A stretch of DNA of 7,617 nt from Planctomycetota bacterium (GCA_016209665.1 JACQVT010000871.1:1-7617), one strand, 5' to 3'; shown: positions 1-6,307, counted from the stretch's first letter. Program-made: numbers and translations. Notes: a model not told the origin generated them from the sequence alone.

Positions 1-295
1 CCGCGCCGAGCATCGGGAGGTCGTAGAAGCTGTCGGAGTACGCCCAGCTGTCGGCGAGGTCGACGGCATGCTCGCTCGCCCAGGCCTGGATCGCCCGCAG
101 CTTGCCGGGGTCGGCGAGCACCTTGGCCGTCACCTTCACGCCCGACCGCACGATCATCCCGTCGTACTGCCCGGCGATGGCCGCCAGCTCGTCCTCCTTG
201 AGCCCGGTCTTTACGTCGGCCGTCACGCCTTCGACAGCCTCGATCATCTTGAGCCCCTGCTGGTCCAACGGATCGGCTACCAGAATCTTCATCAT
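1..295 (-). CDS. Chimeric ORF, 5' part only: SerA-like N-terminus joined in frame to HAD phosphatase (SerB-like) segment
   Basis: Ninety-eight residues are visible and the 3' end lies outside the window. Residues 3-63 read as the N-terminal substrate/regulatory domain of D-3-phosphoglycerate dehydrogenase (KILVADPLDQQGL near the start, then YDGMIVRSGVKVTAKVLADP). A normal SerA would continue into the RAGxGVDN nucleotide-binding region. Instead, after GKLRAI (64-69) the protein reads AWASEHAVDLADSWAYSDS then FYDLPML, which is the HAD-IB/phosphoserine-phosphatase pattern: a motif III lysine (K65), then motif IV aspartates D88 and D92. HAD motifs I and II (the DxDGT nucleophile) are absent, so the product should have neither activity unless more domains follow. 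There are two adjacent ATGs (295 and 292); GAGGG lies 8 nt before the first. It could be a real fusion by deletion or recombination, or an assembly chimera. Domain identities are recognised by eye. Confidence 0.7.
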   Translation of the reverse strand, partial: MMKILVADPLDQQGLKMIEAVEGVTADVKTGLKEDELAAIAGQYDGMIVRSGVKVTAKVLADPGKLRAIQAWASEHAVDLADSWAYSDSFYDLPMLGA

Positions 296-317
296 GGGTG
301 TTTCCCTCGGAGGGTGT

Positions 318-431
318 GTGAGAAGCCCTTTCCGAACCGCGCCCGTCAGGAAACGGTCTGCGGCGAACGACGTCCGGGAGCAGAGTCCGCTCCCTGACGG
401 TCGCGGTTCCGACAGACCTGGAGCTTCTCAC
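318..431. repeat. Large imperfect palindrome between divergent genes
   Basis: Bases 318-326 (GTGAGAAGC) are the exact reverse complement of 423-431. Further in, 332-350 pairs with 393-411 at about 17 of 19 positions (CCGAACCGCGCCCGTCAGG against CCTGACGGTCGCGGTTCCG). A loop of about 40 nt remains in the centre. No T-run follows either arm, so it does not look like an intrinsic terminator. It could be a REP/MITE-like palindromic unit or a structured 5' leader shared by the flanking divergent genes. Confidence 0.6.
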
Positions 432-577
432 GCACGCTGCCAGCCTAGAGTCCATCGACGGTCATCCGCCGCGATACAGGGGTATTGTATTCCGGCAGGA
501 CGGCCGTCGCCATCTGCGGATGGAATCGTGGCCACCGCCGTGGACACCCGGCCGGTTCTCAATCAGAATGGCCGGGC

Positions 578-1705
578 ATGTTCTTCCAGTTGAACCATCG
601 CCGGATGCTGCTGCTGACGGAGGGGCAGCTCGGCATCTTCTCGTCCAAGACGGCCGTCTCGGTGCTGCGCTATCGGCCCGATGACGTGGTGGGCATTTTG
701 GACTCGGCCTGCGCGGGTCAAGCGCTCGGAGCGATCGTGCCCGGCGTCAAGGAAGTGCCGATCGTCGCCCGCGTCGCCGACGCCGCGTCGCTCAAGCCCG
801 ACGCGATTCTGATCGGCGTCGCGCCGGCGGGTGGGGCGTTGCCGCCGGTCATGCGGCAGCACGTCTTCGACGGCCTGCGGCAGGGCCTGGCCATCGTGAG
901 CGGCCTGCACACGCTGCTGAAGGACGACCCGGAGTTGGTCGGGCTTGCCCGCGAGCACAACGCCGAACTGCACGACCTTCGCGACTTCGCCCACATCACG
1001 CGGATCGGGATGGGCCTGGCCCGCCAGACGCGGGCGAAACGGGTGCTCGTGGTCGGCACCGACTGCAACTGCGGGAAGATGGTCACCGCTTTGGAGCTGC
1101 GCCGCTCGGCGGTGCGGGCCGGCCTGGATGCCGCGTTCGTCGCCACCGGCCAGACGGGCATCATGATCGAGGGCTGGGGCATCGCCATCGACCACGTGCT
1201 GTCGGACTTCGTCTCCGGCGCCGTCGAGATGTTGGTCGAGCACGCCGCCCTTGACACGCCGGCGACGCGAAGCATCGGGCCTTCGGCCCGCGAGCCAGGC
1301 TCGCCCGGCGAGTCAAGGGTCGCCGACCGGCCGATCATGTTCATCGAGGGCCAGGGCTCGATCTCGCACCCGGCCTATTCCGGCGTGACGCTGGGCCTGG
1401 TGCACGGCGCGTGCCCCGACGCGATGGTCATCTGCCATCGCCCCGACCGCACGCACCACAACGGTTGGGCTGACTGCCCGGTTGCTCCGATCGAGCAGCA
1501 GATCGCCATGTACGAGCAACTGCTCGCTCCGCTGCATCCGGGCAAAATCGTGGCCGTGGCCGTCAACACCGCCAGCATGGACCCCGCCGCCGCGGCGGAT
1601 GCCGTCCGCGACCTCGCCCGCCGCACCAATCTGCCCGCCGCTGACCCCATCCGCGACGGCTGCGACACCCTGCTGGTGGCGGTCCGTGCTGGCGTCGGCG
1701 TTTGA
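578..1705 (+). CDS. DUF1611 family protein (DgcN-like, P-loop fold)
   Basis: This 375-residue protein is recognised as DUF1611. The N-terminal part (about 1-125) opens with the family's HRRMLLLTEG and KTAVSVLRYRP signature. The C-terminal part has a Walker-A-like GTDCNCGK (160-167), TGQTG (190-194) and EGQGSISHPAYSG (from 257). Characterised relatives (DgcN) act with the racemase DgcA in D-glutamate use by N-acylation; no such partner is visible here, so the substrate is unknown. I chose ATG 578 because family homology begins there. An in-frame ATG at 485 would add 31 residues of non-homologous, shadow-like sequence, and the start at 578 has no clear Shine-Dalgarno. Residues about 226-247 (DTPATRS to GESR) are an insertion encoded by a 70-bp palindrome, which probably makes a surface loop just before the EGQGS strand. 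The protein is otherwise intact. Confidence 0.8.
   Translation: MFFQLNHRRMLLLTEGQLGIFSSKTAVSVLRYRPDDVVGILDSACAGQALGAIVPGVKEVPIVARVADAASLKPDAILIGVAPAGGALPPVMRQHVFDGLRQGLAIVSGLHTLLKDDPELVGLAREHNAELHDLRDFAHITRIGMGLARQTRAKRVLVVGTDCNCGKMVTALELRRSAVRAGLDAAFVATGQTGIMIEGWGIAIDHVLSDFVSGAVEMLVEHAALDTPATRSIGPSAREPGSPGESRVADRPIMFIEGQGSISHPAYSGVTLGLVHGACPDAMVICHRPDRTHHNGWADCPVAPIEQQIAMYEQLLAPLHPGKIVAVAVNTASMDPAAAADAVRDLARRTNLPAADPIRDGCDTLLVAVRAGVGV
1249..1318 (+). repeat. 70-bp palindromic element inserted in frame in the DUF1611 gene
   Basis: Terminal inverted repeats CCTTGACACGCCGG (1249-1262) and CCGGCGAGTCAAGG (1305-1318) pair at 13 of 14 positions. Between them are two perfect smaller hairpins: CGGGCC-TTC-GGCCCG (1276-1290) and GCGAGCC-A-GGCTCGC (1290-1304). 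The element lies in a stretch where DUF1611 relatives normally have only a few residues. It keeps the frame without a stop, and host frame and palindrome coincide exactly. It resembles a REP/MITE-type element domesticated as a protein loop. Confidence 0.7.
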
Positions 1706-1735
1706 ACCGCCGTAGCCTTCGGCACCAACCAGCGG

Positions 1736-1741
1736 TATACT
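1736..1741 (+). promoter_or_regulatory. Candidate -10 box (TATACT) directly upstream of an ATG, suggesting leaderless transcription
   Basis: TATACT ends 6 nt before the ATG at 1748, so a transcript starting 7 nt downstream of the box would begin at that A. No good -35 box lies 16-18 nt upstream, and no Shine-Dalgarno precedes the ATG. Confidence 0.4.
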
Positions 1742-1747
1742 TGAAGC

Positions 1748-1987
1748 ATGATTGCCGACACCATCCGTGATGCGCTCCACCGGGAGTCTTTCGTGCCGTT
1801 CCGCCTGGTTCTCAGCAGTGGAGGCGGCTACGACGTTCGCGACCCCGAACTCGTCGTGGTGATGAAGTCCGAGGTGTTCGTCGCCTCCCCGGACGGTGAG
1901 CGATCCGCTCACGTACCCTTGCTGCACATTGCCTCGCTGGAGACCCTCCGGAACGGACGCAAGTCCACCCGGCGACGTAATCGTTGA
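1748..1987 (+). CDS. Small conserved-type hypothetical protein (79 aa)
   Basis: The 79-residue product starts IADTIRDALHRESFVPFRL, continues as a strand-rich section with G-G-Y-D-V-R-D-P-E and a VASPDGER turn, then LLHIASLETL, and ends in a basic tail (RKSTRRRNR). The plan (helix, then 'F.PF.L.L..G..Y.VRDPE....', then 'L.HI.SLE.L') matches a family of short uncharacterised proteins I associate with planctomycetes and other environmental bacteria; no function is known to me. It has no signal peptide, membrane segment or cysteine motif. It starts 42 nt after the DUF1611 stop on the same strand. A TATACT box immediately before the ATG suggests its own, possibly leaderless, promoter rather than read-through alone. 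The basic tail could bind nucleic acid, but that is a guess. Confidence 0.65.
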   Translation: MIADTIRDALHRESFVPFRLVLSSGGGYDVRDPELVVVMKSEVFVASPDGERSAHVPLLHIASLETLRNGRKSTRRRNR

Positions 1988-2041
1988 TCGCCCCGGTGCC
2001 CCATCATCTCGCTGGCAGAAGACCGAATCGACCCCCGAGAA

Positions 2042-2070
2042 TAGACTTCAAGAGCCGGACAGGCTATAAA
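2042..2070 (+). promoter_or_regulatory. Candidate sigma70-type promoter for accD
   Basis: TAGACT (2042-2047, 4 of 6 to TTGACA), a 17-nt spacer and TATAAA (2065-2070, 5 of 6 to TATAAT) form the best promoter match in the gap before accD. The AT-rich TATAAAA stands out in GC-rich surroundings. A start near 2077 would leave a leader of about 140 nt. Confidence 0.4.
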
Positions 2071-2095
2071 ACGTGGCCGGAGTTGAACCGGTATC

Positions 2096-2141
2096 CCTGC
2101 CCCGGCGGATCTTCAGCATGCCGGCGATTGGGAAGGGCAGG
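2096..2141 (+). other. Structured accD leader: nested hairpin
   Basis: CCTGCC (2096-2101) can pair with GGCAGG (2136-2141). Directly inside it, CCGGC (2102-2106) pairs with GCCGG (2120-2124) around a 13-nt loop, with an 11-nt bulge on the 3' side. The fold lies about 65 nt before the accD Shine-Dalgarno. No known riboswitch class is recognised. It may be a regulatory leader or only GC-rich coincidence. Confidence 0.3.
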
Positions 2142-2206
2142 TTCGGAAAGGTCGGCCGGGAGGAACCCCGCCGTTTGCGTGCACTCCGGGCTGATCGCTG
2201 ACCTAT

Positions 2207-2210
2207 GGAG
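2207..2210 (+). promoter_or_regulatory. Shine-Dalgarno that selects the TTG start of accD
   Basis: GGAG is 8 nt before TTG 2219, the same spacing as in the Hpt and rsgA genes of this window. An ATG at 2205 is in a different frame and overlaps the site. The only in-frame upstream alternative before the TGA at 2192 is CTG 2198. Confidence 0.6.
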
Positions 2211-2218
2211 ACGCGGCC

Positions 2219-3112
2219 TTGGCTGACGACAGTCCGGCGGACAGACCGACGACCGCGACGCCGGCGCCGACCGACGGTGCGGCGGCGACGAGGACCAACG
2301 GCACTGCGGCAGCCAACAAGGTCGACGTGCCTCGGGGCGTCTGGCTGCAGTGCCCGGCCTGCCAGGCCACCGTGTTCCAGAAGGCCCTCGAGGAGAACAT
2401 GCACGTCTGCCCCGAGTGCGGCTACCACCATCGCATTGCGGCCCGGGTGCGGATCGCCCAACTGGTCGACCCCGACTCGTTCGAGGAGTTCCTGCCCGAC
2501 CTGACCTCGACCGACCCGCTGAAGTTCAAGGAACGGCTGACGTACAAGGAGCGCATCCGCGAGGTGCAGGCCAAGACGGGCGAGGCCGAGGCGGTGGTGG
2601 TCGGCAAGGCGTTCATCCGCGGCCGGCCGGTAATCCTCGCCGCGATGGACCCGTTCCTCATCATGGCCTCGAAGGGGGCGGTGGTGGGCGAGAAGATCAC
2701 CGCGGGCCTCGAGCGGGCCACCGACGAGAACATCCCGTTCGTGGTCGTGACCGCCTCCGGCGGGGCCCGCATGCAGGAGGGCATGATCTCGCTGGTGCAG
2801 ATGGCCAAGACGTCGTCGGCGGTCGCCCGGCTGGATGATGCGGGGGGGCTGTACATCGTGGTCATGACCGACCCGACCACGGCGGGCGTGGCGGCCAGCT
2901 TCGCGTCGCTGGGCGACATCCATCTGGCCGAGCCGGGGGCGATGATCGGTTTCGCCGGCCCGCGGGTCATCGAGAACACCATCCGGGCCAAACTGCCCGA
3001 GGGCTTCCAGTCGGCCGAGTTCGCCCTCCAGCACGGTTTCGTCGATCGCATCGTCCATCGCCACAACCTGCGGACCGAGATCGCCCGCATCATCGACTAC
3101 GCCGGTAAATGA
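2219..3112 (+). CDS. accD: Acetyl-CoA carboxylase carboxyltransferase subunit beta
   Basis: AccD pairs with AccA to move the carboxyl group from carboxybiotin on AccB to acetyl-CoA, giving malonyl-CoA, the committed step of fatty acid synthesis in the cytoplasm. The 297-residue length is normal (about 285-305). Residues 1-35 are a low-complexity Ala/Thr/Pro-rich tail. A zinc ribbon follows with C45-X2-C48-X15-C64-X2-C67. The crotonase-fold carboxyltransferase core includes the SGGARMQEG oxyanion-hole segment (180-188), DPTTAGVAASFASLGD (218-233) and GFAGPRVIENTI (244-255). The usual TTGGV glycine pair is TTAGV here, a mild variant. The start is TTG, supported by GGAG 8 nt upstream. The gene stands alone, without accA or folC beside it, behind its own candidate promoter and a folded leader. 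Confidence 0.95.
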   Translation: MADDSPADRPTTATPAPTDGAAATRTNGTAAANKVDVPRGVWLQCPACQATVFQKALEENMHVCPECGYHHRIAARVRIAQLVDPDSFEEFLPDLTSTDPLKFKERLTYKERIREVQAKTGEAEAVVVGKAFIRGRPVILAAMDPFLIMASKGAVVGEKITAGLERATDENIPFVVVTASGGARMQEGMISLVQMAKTSSAVARLDDAGGLYIVVMTDPTTAGVAASFASLGDIHLAEPGAMIGFAGPRVIENTIRAKLPEGFQSAEFALQHGFVDRIVHRHNLRTEIARIIDYAGK

Positions 3113-3164
3113 TCGGGGGCAGACAAGCGAATCGGCGCCCGGCACCTGGGACGAGCCGCGGGGT

Positions 3165-3192
3165 TTGTCCCGGCGCATTCGTCCGGTAAAAG
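3165..3192 (+). promoter_or_regulatory. Weak candidate promoter for the Hpt gene
   Basis: TTGTCC (3165-3170), a 16-nt spacer and TAAAAG (3187-3192) each match 4 of 6 consensus positions. The 207-nt gap between accD and the Hpt gene otherwise shows no gene, and no GC-hairpin with a T-run that would terminate accD. Confidence 0.2.
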
Positions 3193-3319
3193 ACCTATGC
3201 ACCAGGCCAACCCGACTTCTGAACAAGGTCCGCGAGCATCCATCCGATATGCCAGGTATCGGTCCGCCGGGAGGTGCCGATCGTCGTCGGAATCCCACGG
3301 TCATTGCGGAGCCCAGGCC

Positions 3320-3646
3320 ATGTCGTCGCCCGATCAGTCACCGATCTTCAGCAGTCTGAGCGGCGAGACGGATATGATCGAGCTGGTCGAGGAGTTTGTC
3401 GGCAACCTGCCAGTTCGTCTCGCGGCGATCGAGCAGGCGGTCCAGGCCGACAACCTGGCCGAGTTGACCCGCCACGCCCACCAGCTCAAAGGCGCGGGCG
3501 GCGGCCATGGCTTCGACGTCATCAGCCTCGCCGCCGCGGAGCTGGAATCGGCCGCGAAGGCCGCCCGGACCGCCGAGGAGGTCCGCACGCAGGTCGATCA
3601 ACTCGTCGTCCTGTGTCATCGCGCCACTGCCACCCCATCCCCATGA
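3320..3646 (+). CDS. Stand-alone Hpt (histidine phosphotransfer) domain protein
   Basis: The product is 108 residues, essentially one Hpt four-helix bundle. The phosphoacceptor motif is HQLKG with H54 (in RHAHQLKGAGGGHGF, 51-65), on the expected second main helix. The N-terminus (IFSSLSGETDMIELVEEFV) matches small planctomycete Hpt proteins. Hpt proteins shuttle phosphoryl groups between receiver domains of hybrid kinases and response regulators in the cytoplasm; no kinase or receiver is encoded nearby, so the partners are unlinked. I chose ATG 3320 because GGAG (3308-3311) is 8 nt upstream and homology begins there. The in-frame ATG at 3197 would add 41 residues of disordered, arginine-rich sequence unlike the family. 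The gene converges on rsgA with only 15 nt between the stop codons. Confidence 0.88.
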   Translation: MSSPDQSPIFSSLSGETDMIELVEEFVGNLPVRLAAIEQAVQADNLAELTRHAHQLKGAGGGHGFDVISLAAAELESAAKAARTAEEVRTQVDQLVVLCHRATATPSP

Positions 3647-3661
3647 GGGCCCGATTGACCT

Positions 3662-4795
3662 CTACCGCCGTTGCTGCTGCCGCTCGCTGCGATCCATGAA
3701 CAACTCGACGTAGGACTCGTAGCGCGAGACGTCGATCTCGCCCGCCTCGACCGCGGCCTTGACCGCGCATCCGTCCTCGTGGATGTGCACGCAGTTCGGA
3801 TACTTGCAGTGGGGGATGCGGTCCACGAACTCGACGAAGTGGGCCTCGAGTTCGTTGAGCGGGACCATCGCCACGTCCAGGGCCCGGATGCCGGGCGTGT
3901 CGATGATCGCCCCGCCCATGGCGAGGCCGTACCACACGGCGGTGGTGGTGGTGTGGCGGCCCTTCTCGGTGGCGATCGAGACGTGGGCGACCTTCAGGTT
4001 CAGGTCCGGCTGGATGGCGTTGATCAGCGAACTCTTGCCGACGCCGCTCTGGCCCACCAGCATCGTGATCTTGTCCTTGAGGATCCCCCGCAGTTCCTCG
4101 ACGCCCTGGCCGCTCGGGACGCTCGTCGCAACGGCGCCATAGCCGATGCGGCGATAGCGCTCGAGAATCTCGTCGGCTTCGCCGTCTTTGTCGAGGTCCA
4201 CCTTGTTGAGGCAGACCAGGCCCACCGGCCCGCCCGCGTGCACGGCCACCAGGTAGCGGTCGATCAGGTGCGGCTTAATCATCGGCTCGCGGATGGATGA
4301 GACGATGACCACCTGTTCGACATTGGCGGCGATCACGTGAAACCGTCGGCCCTCGGAGCGGTGCAGCGTCGTCCGCCGCGGCAGCACCTCCTCGATCACG
4401 GCCTGACCGATGGTGCTCTCCGGCGCGGGAGCAAACCGCACCTGGTCGCCCGCCACCACCGGGTGCCGCCCCTCGATCAGTTTTGTCCGCAGGACCCGCC
4501 GCACCGTGCACATCCACGTCCGGCCGCCGGCGTCCACCTCGACGAACTGCCCGCGCACGGCGATAACGGTGCCCCGCAGAAACGCACTGCCGTCACCCGG
4601 GCTGGCCGGCTGGGCGCGTTCGGCGACCGTCCGCTTGCGCGAGAGTTCGCCTTTGGCCCGGACGGTCTCCCAGACGGCCGCGTCCTCAACGGCCGGATCG
4701 GCCTGGTCCCGCCGCGTCCAGTCCTTCCGGCGTCCCGGTTGCTGGCGGTTTTGCCGAAAGGCCACCCGTTTGCCTTGGCGCTTGCGCTTACCCAC
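3662..4795 (-). CDS. rsgA: Small ribosomal subunit biogenesis GTPase RsgA
   Basis: RsgA (YjeQ) is a circularly permuted GTPase that checks late 30S subunit maturation and releases RbfA. Numbered from GTG 4795 (377 aa), residues 1-70 are a basic extension (GKRKRQGKR, then DWTRR and RAKGELSRKRT). An OB-fold lies at about 73-150. The GTPase motifs follow in permuted order: G4 NKVD (197-200), G1 GQSGVGKS (248-255), G2 region GRHTTT (279-284), G3 DTPG (299-302). The zinc site is C330-X4-C335-X-H337-X5-C343, followed by a helical tail. All key residues are present. The extension resembles planctomycete RsgA, and E. coli RsgA is shorter (350 aa). GGGAG 8 nt upstream favours GTG 4795; the in-frame ATG at 4837 would add 14 residues and has no good ribosome site. 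It is divergent from pyrF and convergent with the Hpt gene. Confidence 0.94.
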   Translation of the reverse strand: MGKRKRQGKRVAFRQNRQQPGRRKDWTRRDQADPAVEDAAVWETVRAKGELSRKRTVAERAQPASPGDGSAFLRGTVIAVRGQFVEVDAGGRTWMCTVRRVLRTKLIEGRHPVVAGDQVRFAPAPESTIGQAVIEEVLPRRTTLHRSEGRRFHVIAANVEQVVIVSSIREPMIKPHLIDRYLVAVHAGGPVGLVCLNKVDLDKDGEADEILERYRRIGYGAVATSVPSGQGVEELRGILKDKITMLVGQSGVGKSSLINAIQPDLNLKVAHVSIATEKGRHTTTTAVWYGLAMGGAIIDTPGIRALDVAMVPLNELEAHFVEFVDRIPHCKYPNCVHIHEDGCAVKAAVEAGEIDVSRYESYVELFMDRSERQQQRR

Positions 4796-4803
4796 GCCCC
4801 ACG

Positions 4804-4808
4804 CTCCC
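4804..4808 (-). promoter_or_regulatory. Shine-Dalgarno that selects the GTG start of rsgA
   Basis: On the minus strand GGGAG precedes GTG 4795 by 8 nt, the same geometry as accD and the Hpt gene. The region before the alternative ATG at 4837 reads GGGTAGA, a poor match. Confidence 0.55.
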
Positions 4809-4863
4809 AGCCGGTCCCACCTTGTCACCGCCGGCATTCTACCCGACGGCCATCCCCGTCGCC

Positions 4864-4892
4864 TTGCGGCCCGTGCCGCATGGGGCTAAACT
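4864..4892 (+). promoter_or_regulatory. Candidate promoter for pyrF
   Basis: TTGCGG (4864-4869), a 17-nt spacer and TAAACT (4887-4892) lie in the rsgA-pyrF divergent gap, about 70 nt before the pyrF start. The -10 matches 4 of 6 and the -35 matches 3 of 6, so this is only a plausible site. Confidence 0.35.
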
Positions 4893-4961
4893 CCGCCCTG
4901 TGAAGCACGGGGCCATCGGGTCTCGTGCGGGGTCGACTATTGTCCGCGAAAGGAGTCAGCC

Positions 4962-5906
4962 GTGCCCGAGAACTTCGCCGATCGACTGCTGTCGGCCATC
5001 CACCTCAAGCGAAGCCCGGCCTGCGTGGGTATCGACCCGGACTACGCCCGGTTGCCGGCCGAGATCGCCGAACATCGCGAGTTGAACGACGCCACCGATT
5101 CGGAAGCGGCCTTGGATGCCGTCTTGGAGTTTTCCCGGCGCGTCATCAAGATTGTGGCCCCCTACGTGCCGGCGGTCAAGATCAACACCGCCTTCTTCGA
5201 GCGGTTTTACTGGGAGGGCATCGAGGGCTACTACGAGCTGGTCCAGGAGGCCGCCCAGCACAATCTGATCGTTATCGGCGACTGCAAGCGTGGAGATGTC
5301 GGCAGCACCAGCGAGATGTACGCCCGGTCCGCCCTGTCCGACCCGGACTTCGCCAACCTGGACGACATGGTCGGTCCCGATGCCATCACCGTGAACGCCT
5401 GGGCCGGTCTGGACGGCGTGCAGCCGTTCATCGACGTAGCCAAGGATGAGCAAAAGGGGGTGTTCGTCTGGGTGCGGGCGAGCAACCCCTCGGCCGGTGT
5501 CATCCAGGACGCCAAAATGGAGGGCGGGCTGACGGTGGCCGAGCACCTCGCTCAGCAGGTCGCCACGTGGGCGGCCGGCGAAGGGTTGACGGGCCGCAGC
5601 GGCTACAGCGCGGTCGGCGCGGTGGTGGCCGCCAAGGGCAAGGAGCCCACCGCCCGCCTCCGCGAGCTGATGCCCAAGTGTCTGTTCCTCATGCCGGGCT
5701 ACGGCGCCCAGGGCGGCACCGCCGAGGACATCGCCGCCGCCTTCAAGCCGGACGGCTCGGGAGCCCTGGTGACCGCTTCCCGCAGCGTGATCTACGCCTA
5801 TGAGGACATGAAGTACGTCGAGCGCTTCACCAGCGAGTGGGAGAAATGCATCGAGGCCGCCTGCAAGGACTTCGTCGCCGAGATCAACAAGGCCCTGCAA
5901 AAGTAG
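4962..5906 (+). CDS. pyrF: Orotidine 5'-phosphate decarboxylase (class 2 type)
   Basis: PyrF decarboxylates OMP to UMP, the last step of de novo pyrimidine synthesis, as a cytoplasmic TIM-barrel dimer. The 314-residue length and motifs fit the longer class 2 (type 2) form rather than the roughly 235-residue E. coli form. CVGIDPD (21-27) is the first barrel strand and VKIN holds K73. The catalytic segment GDCKRGDVGST (106-116) provides D107, K109 and D112. VNAWAGLDG, VRASNPSAG (171-179) and MPGYGAQGG (244-252) follow, and ASRSVIYAY (272-280) is the phosphate-binding end. All expected catalytic residues are present. The start is GTG, with a strong AAAGGAG 6 nt upstream. It stands alone on the plus strand; other pyr genes are not adjacent. 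No intrinsic terminator with a T-run follows, only a folded repeat. Confidence 0.95.
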   Translation: MPENFADRLLSAIHLKRSPACVGIDPDYARLPAEIAEHRELNDATDSEAALDAVLEFSRRVIKIVAPYVPAVKINTAFFERFYWEGIEGYYELVQEAAQHNLIVIGDCKRGDVGSTSEMYARSALSDPDFANLDDMVGPDAITVNAWAGLDGVQPFIDVAKDEQKGVFVWVRASNPSAGVIQDAKMEGGLTVAEHLAQQVATWAAGEGLTGRSGYSAVGAVVAAKGKEPTARLRELMPKCLFLMPGYGAQGGTAEDIAAAFKPDGSGALVTASRSVIYAYEDMKYVERFTSEWEKCIEAACKDFVAEINKALQK

Positions 5907-6307
5907 CCCCAACCGCGGCCCAATGAGAGCCCGGAGCGCAAGCGGCGGGTCGATCCGCTAACGGAGGCACGTTGCGCCTTATGGCCGGCCGGCCCAACCC
6001 CATCTGAAGCTGATAGCGAACCCACCACCTCCCGCCTCGCCGCACGCCCCCAGCCATCGAGACAGCGAACGGCCGCCGCTTGGTCTCCATGCCGTGACCT
6101 GCCGATGGCGGTTTGGACCGCCCGACCGAGTGACTCCCACACCTCCACCGGGTGGTTCATTTCAACCAGGGGGTTGTTGATTTCGATGAACACGGGCCGG
6201 CGACGATGGATTCATCCGCCCTCCAGCCCCGGAACCAGGGGGTAAGGGTCTGGCACGTGGCTTGCCAACCTGCCCTCAGGGACTGTTTTAGCTTCGGGAG
6301 CGTGCAA
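5907..6307. other. Gene-poor stretch after pyrF
   Basis: I see no supportable gene in these 400 bases. Open frames exist on both strands, but none has a recognisable fold, a ribosome site or family resemblance. The minus-strand frame across 5798-6193 runs back into pyrF and is probably a shadow. The stretch holds a folded repeat near 5936-5977 and a small CAACC-AGGG-GGTTG hairpin near 6165. The composition is slightly less GC-rich than in the genes. Confidence 0.5.
5936..5977 (+). repeat. Nested inverted repeat downstream of pyrF
   Basis: GCGCAA (5936-5941) can pair with TTGCGC (5972-5977). Inside it AGCGG (5941-5945) pairs with CCGCT (5955-5959) around a 9-nt loop; base 5941 can serve only one stem. 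The surrounding words (CCCGGAGCGCAAGCGGCGGGTCG) look to me like a dispersed intergenic repeat of planctomycete genomes, but that is from memory. It could form an mRNA 3' end, although no U-tract follows. Confidence 0.35.

Noticed and set aside
485..577. Upstream ATG extension of the DUF1611 protein
   Set aside because: The added 31 residues have no homology to the family, and the known N-terminal signature begins right after ATG 578.
563..1243. 226-codon minus-strand open frame opposite the DUF1611 gene
   Set aside because: Shadow frame; no motif, and the plus-strand protein explains the sequence.
2070..2125. tRNA or tmRNA 3' end on the minus strand (CCGG-TTCAACT-CCGG T-arm-like hairpin)
   Set aside because: The T-loop resembles a tmRNA T-arm, but there is no matching 7-bp acceptor stem, no CCA, and the neighbouring 13-nt loop does not fit an anticodon arm.
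2048..3304. 418-codon open frame on the minus strand across accD
   Set aside because: It lies opposite a certain accD gene and has a composition typical of an antisense shadow in GC-rich DNA (Arg, Gly, His, Asp rich), with no recognisable domain.
3197..3319. Upstream ATG extension of the Hpt protein
   Set aside because: The extra 41 residues are disordered and unlike Hpt proteins, and the internal ATG 3320 has a well-placed GGAG.
3113..3319. Intrinsic terminator after accD (GGGAC...GTCCC near 3148-3170)
   Set aside because: The stem is short with a long loop and no T-run follows.
4796..4837. ATG 4837 as the rsgA start
   Set aside because: It lacks a good Shine-Dalgarno, and the GTG 14 codons later has GGGAG at 8 nt and begins the family-like basic extension.
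5798..6193. 131-codon minus-strand ORF overlapping the pyrF 3' end
   Set aside because: About a quarter of it is antisense to pyrF. The remaining sequence has no family resemblance and crosses the folded repeat at 5936-5977.
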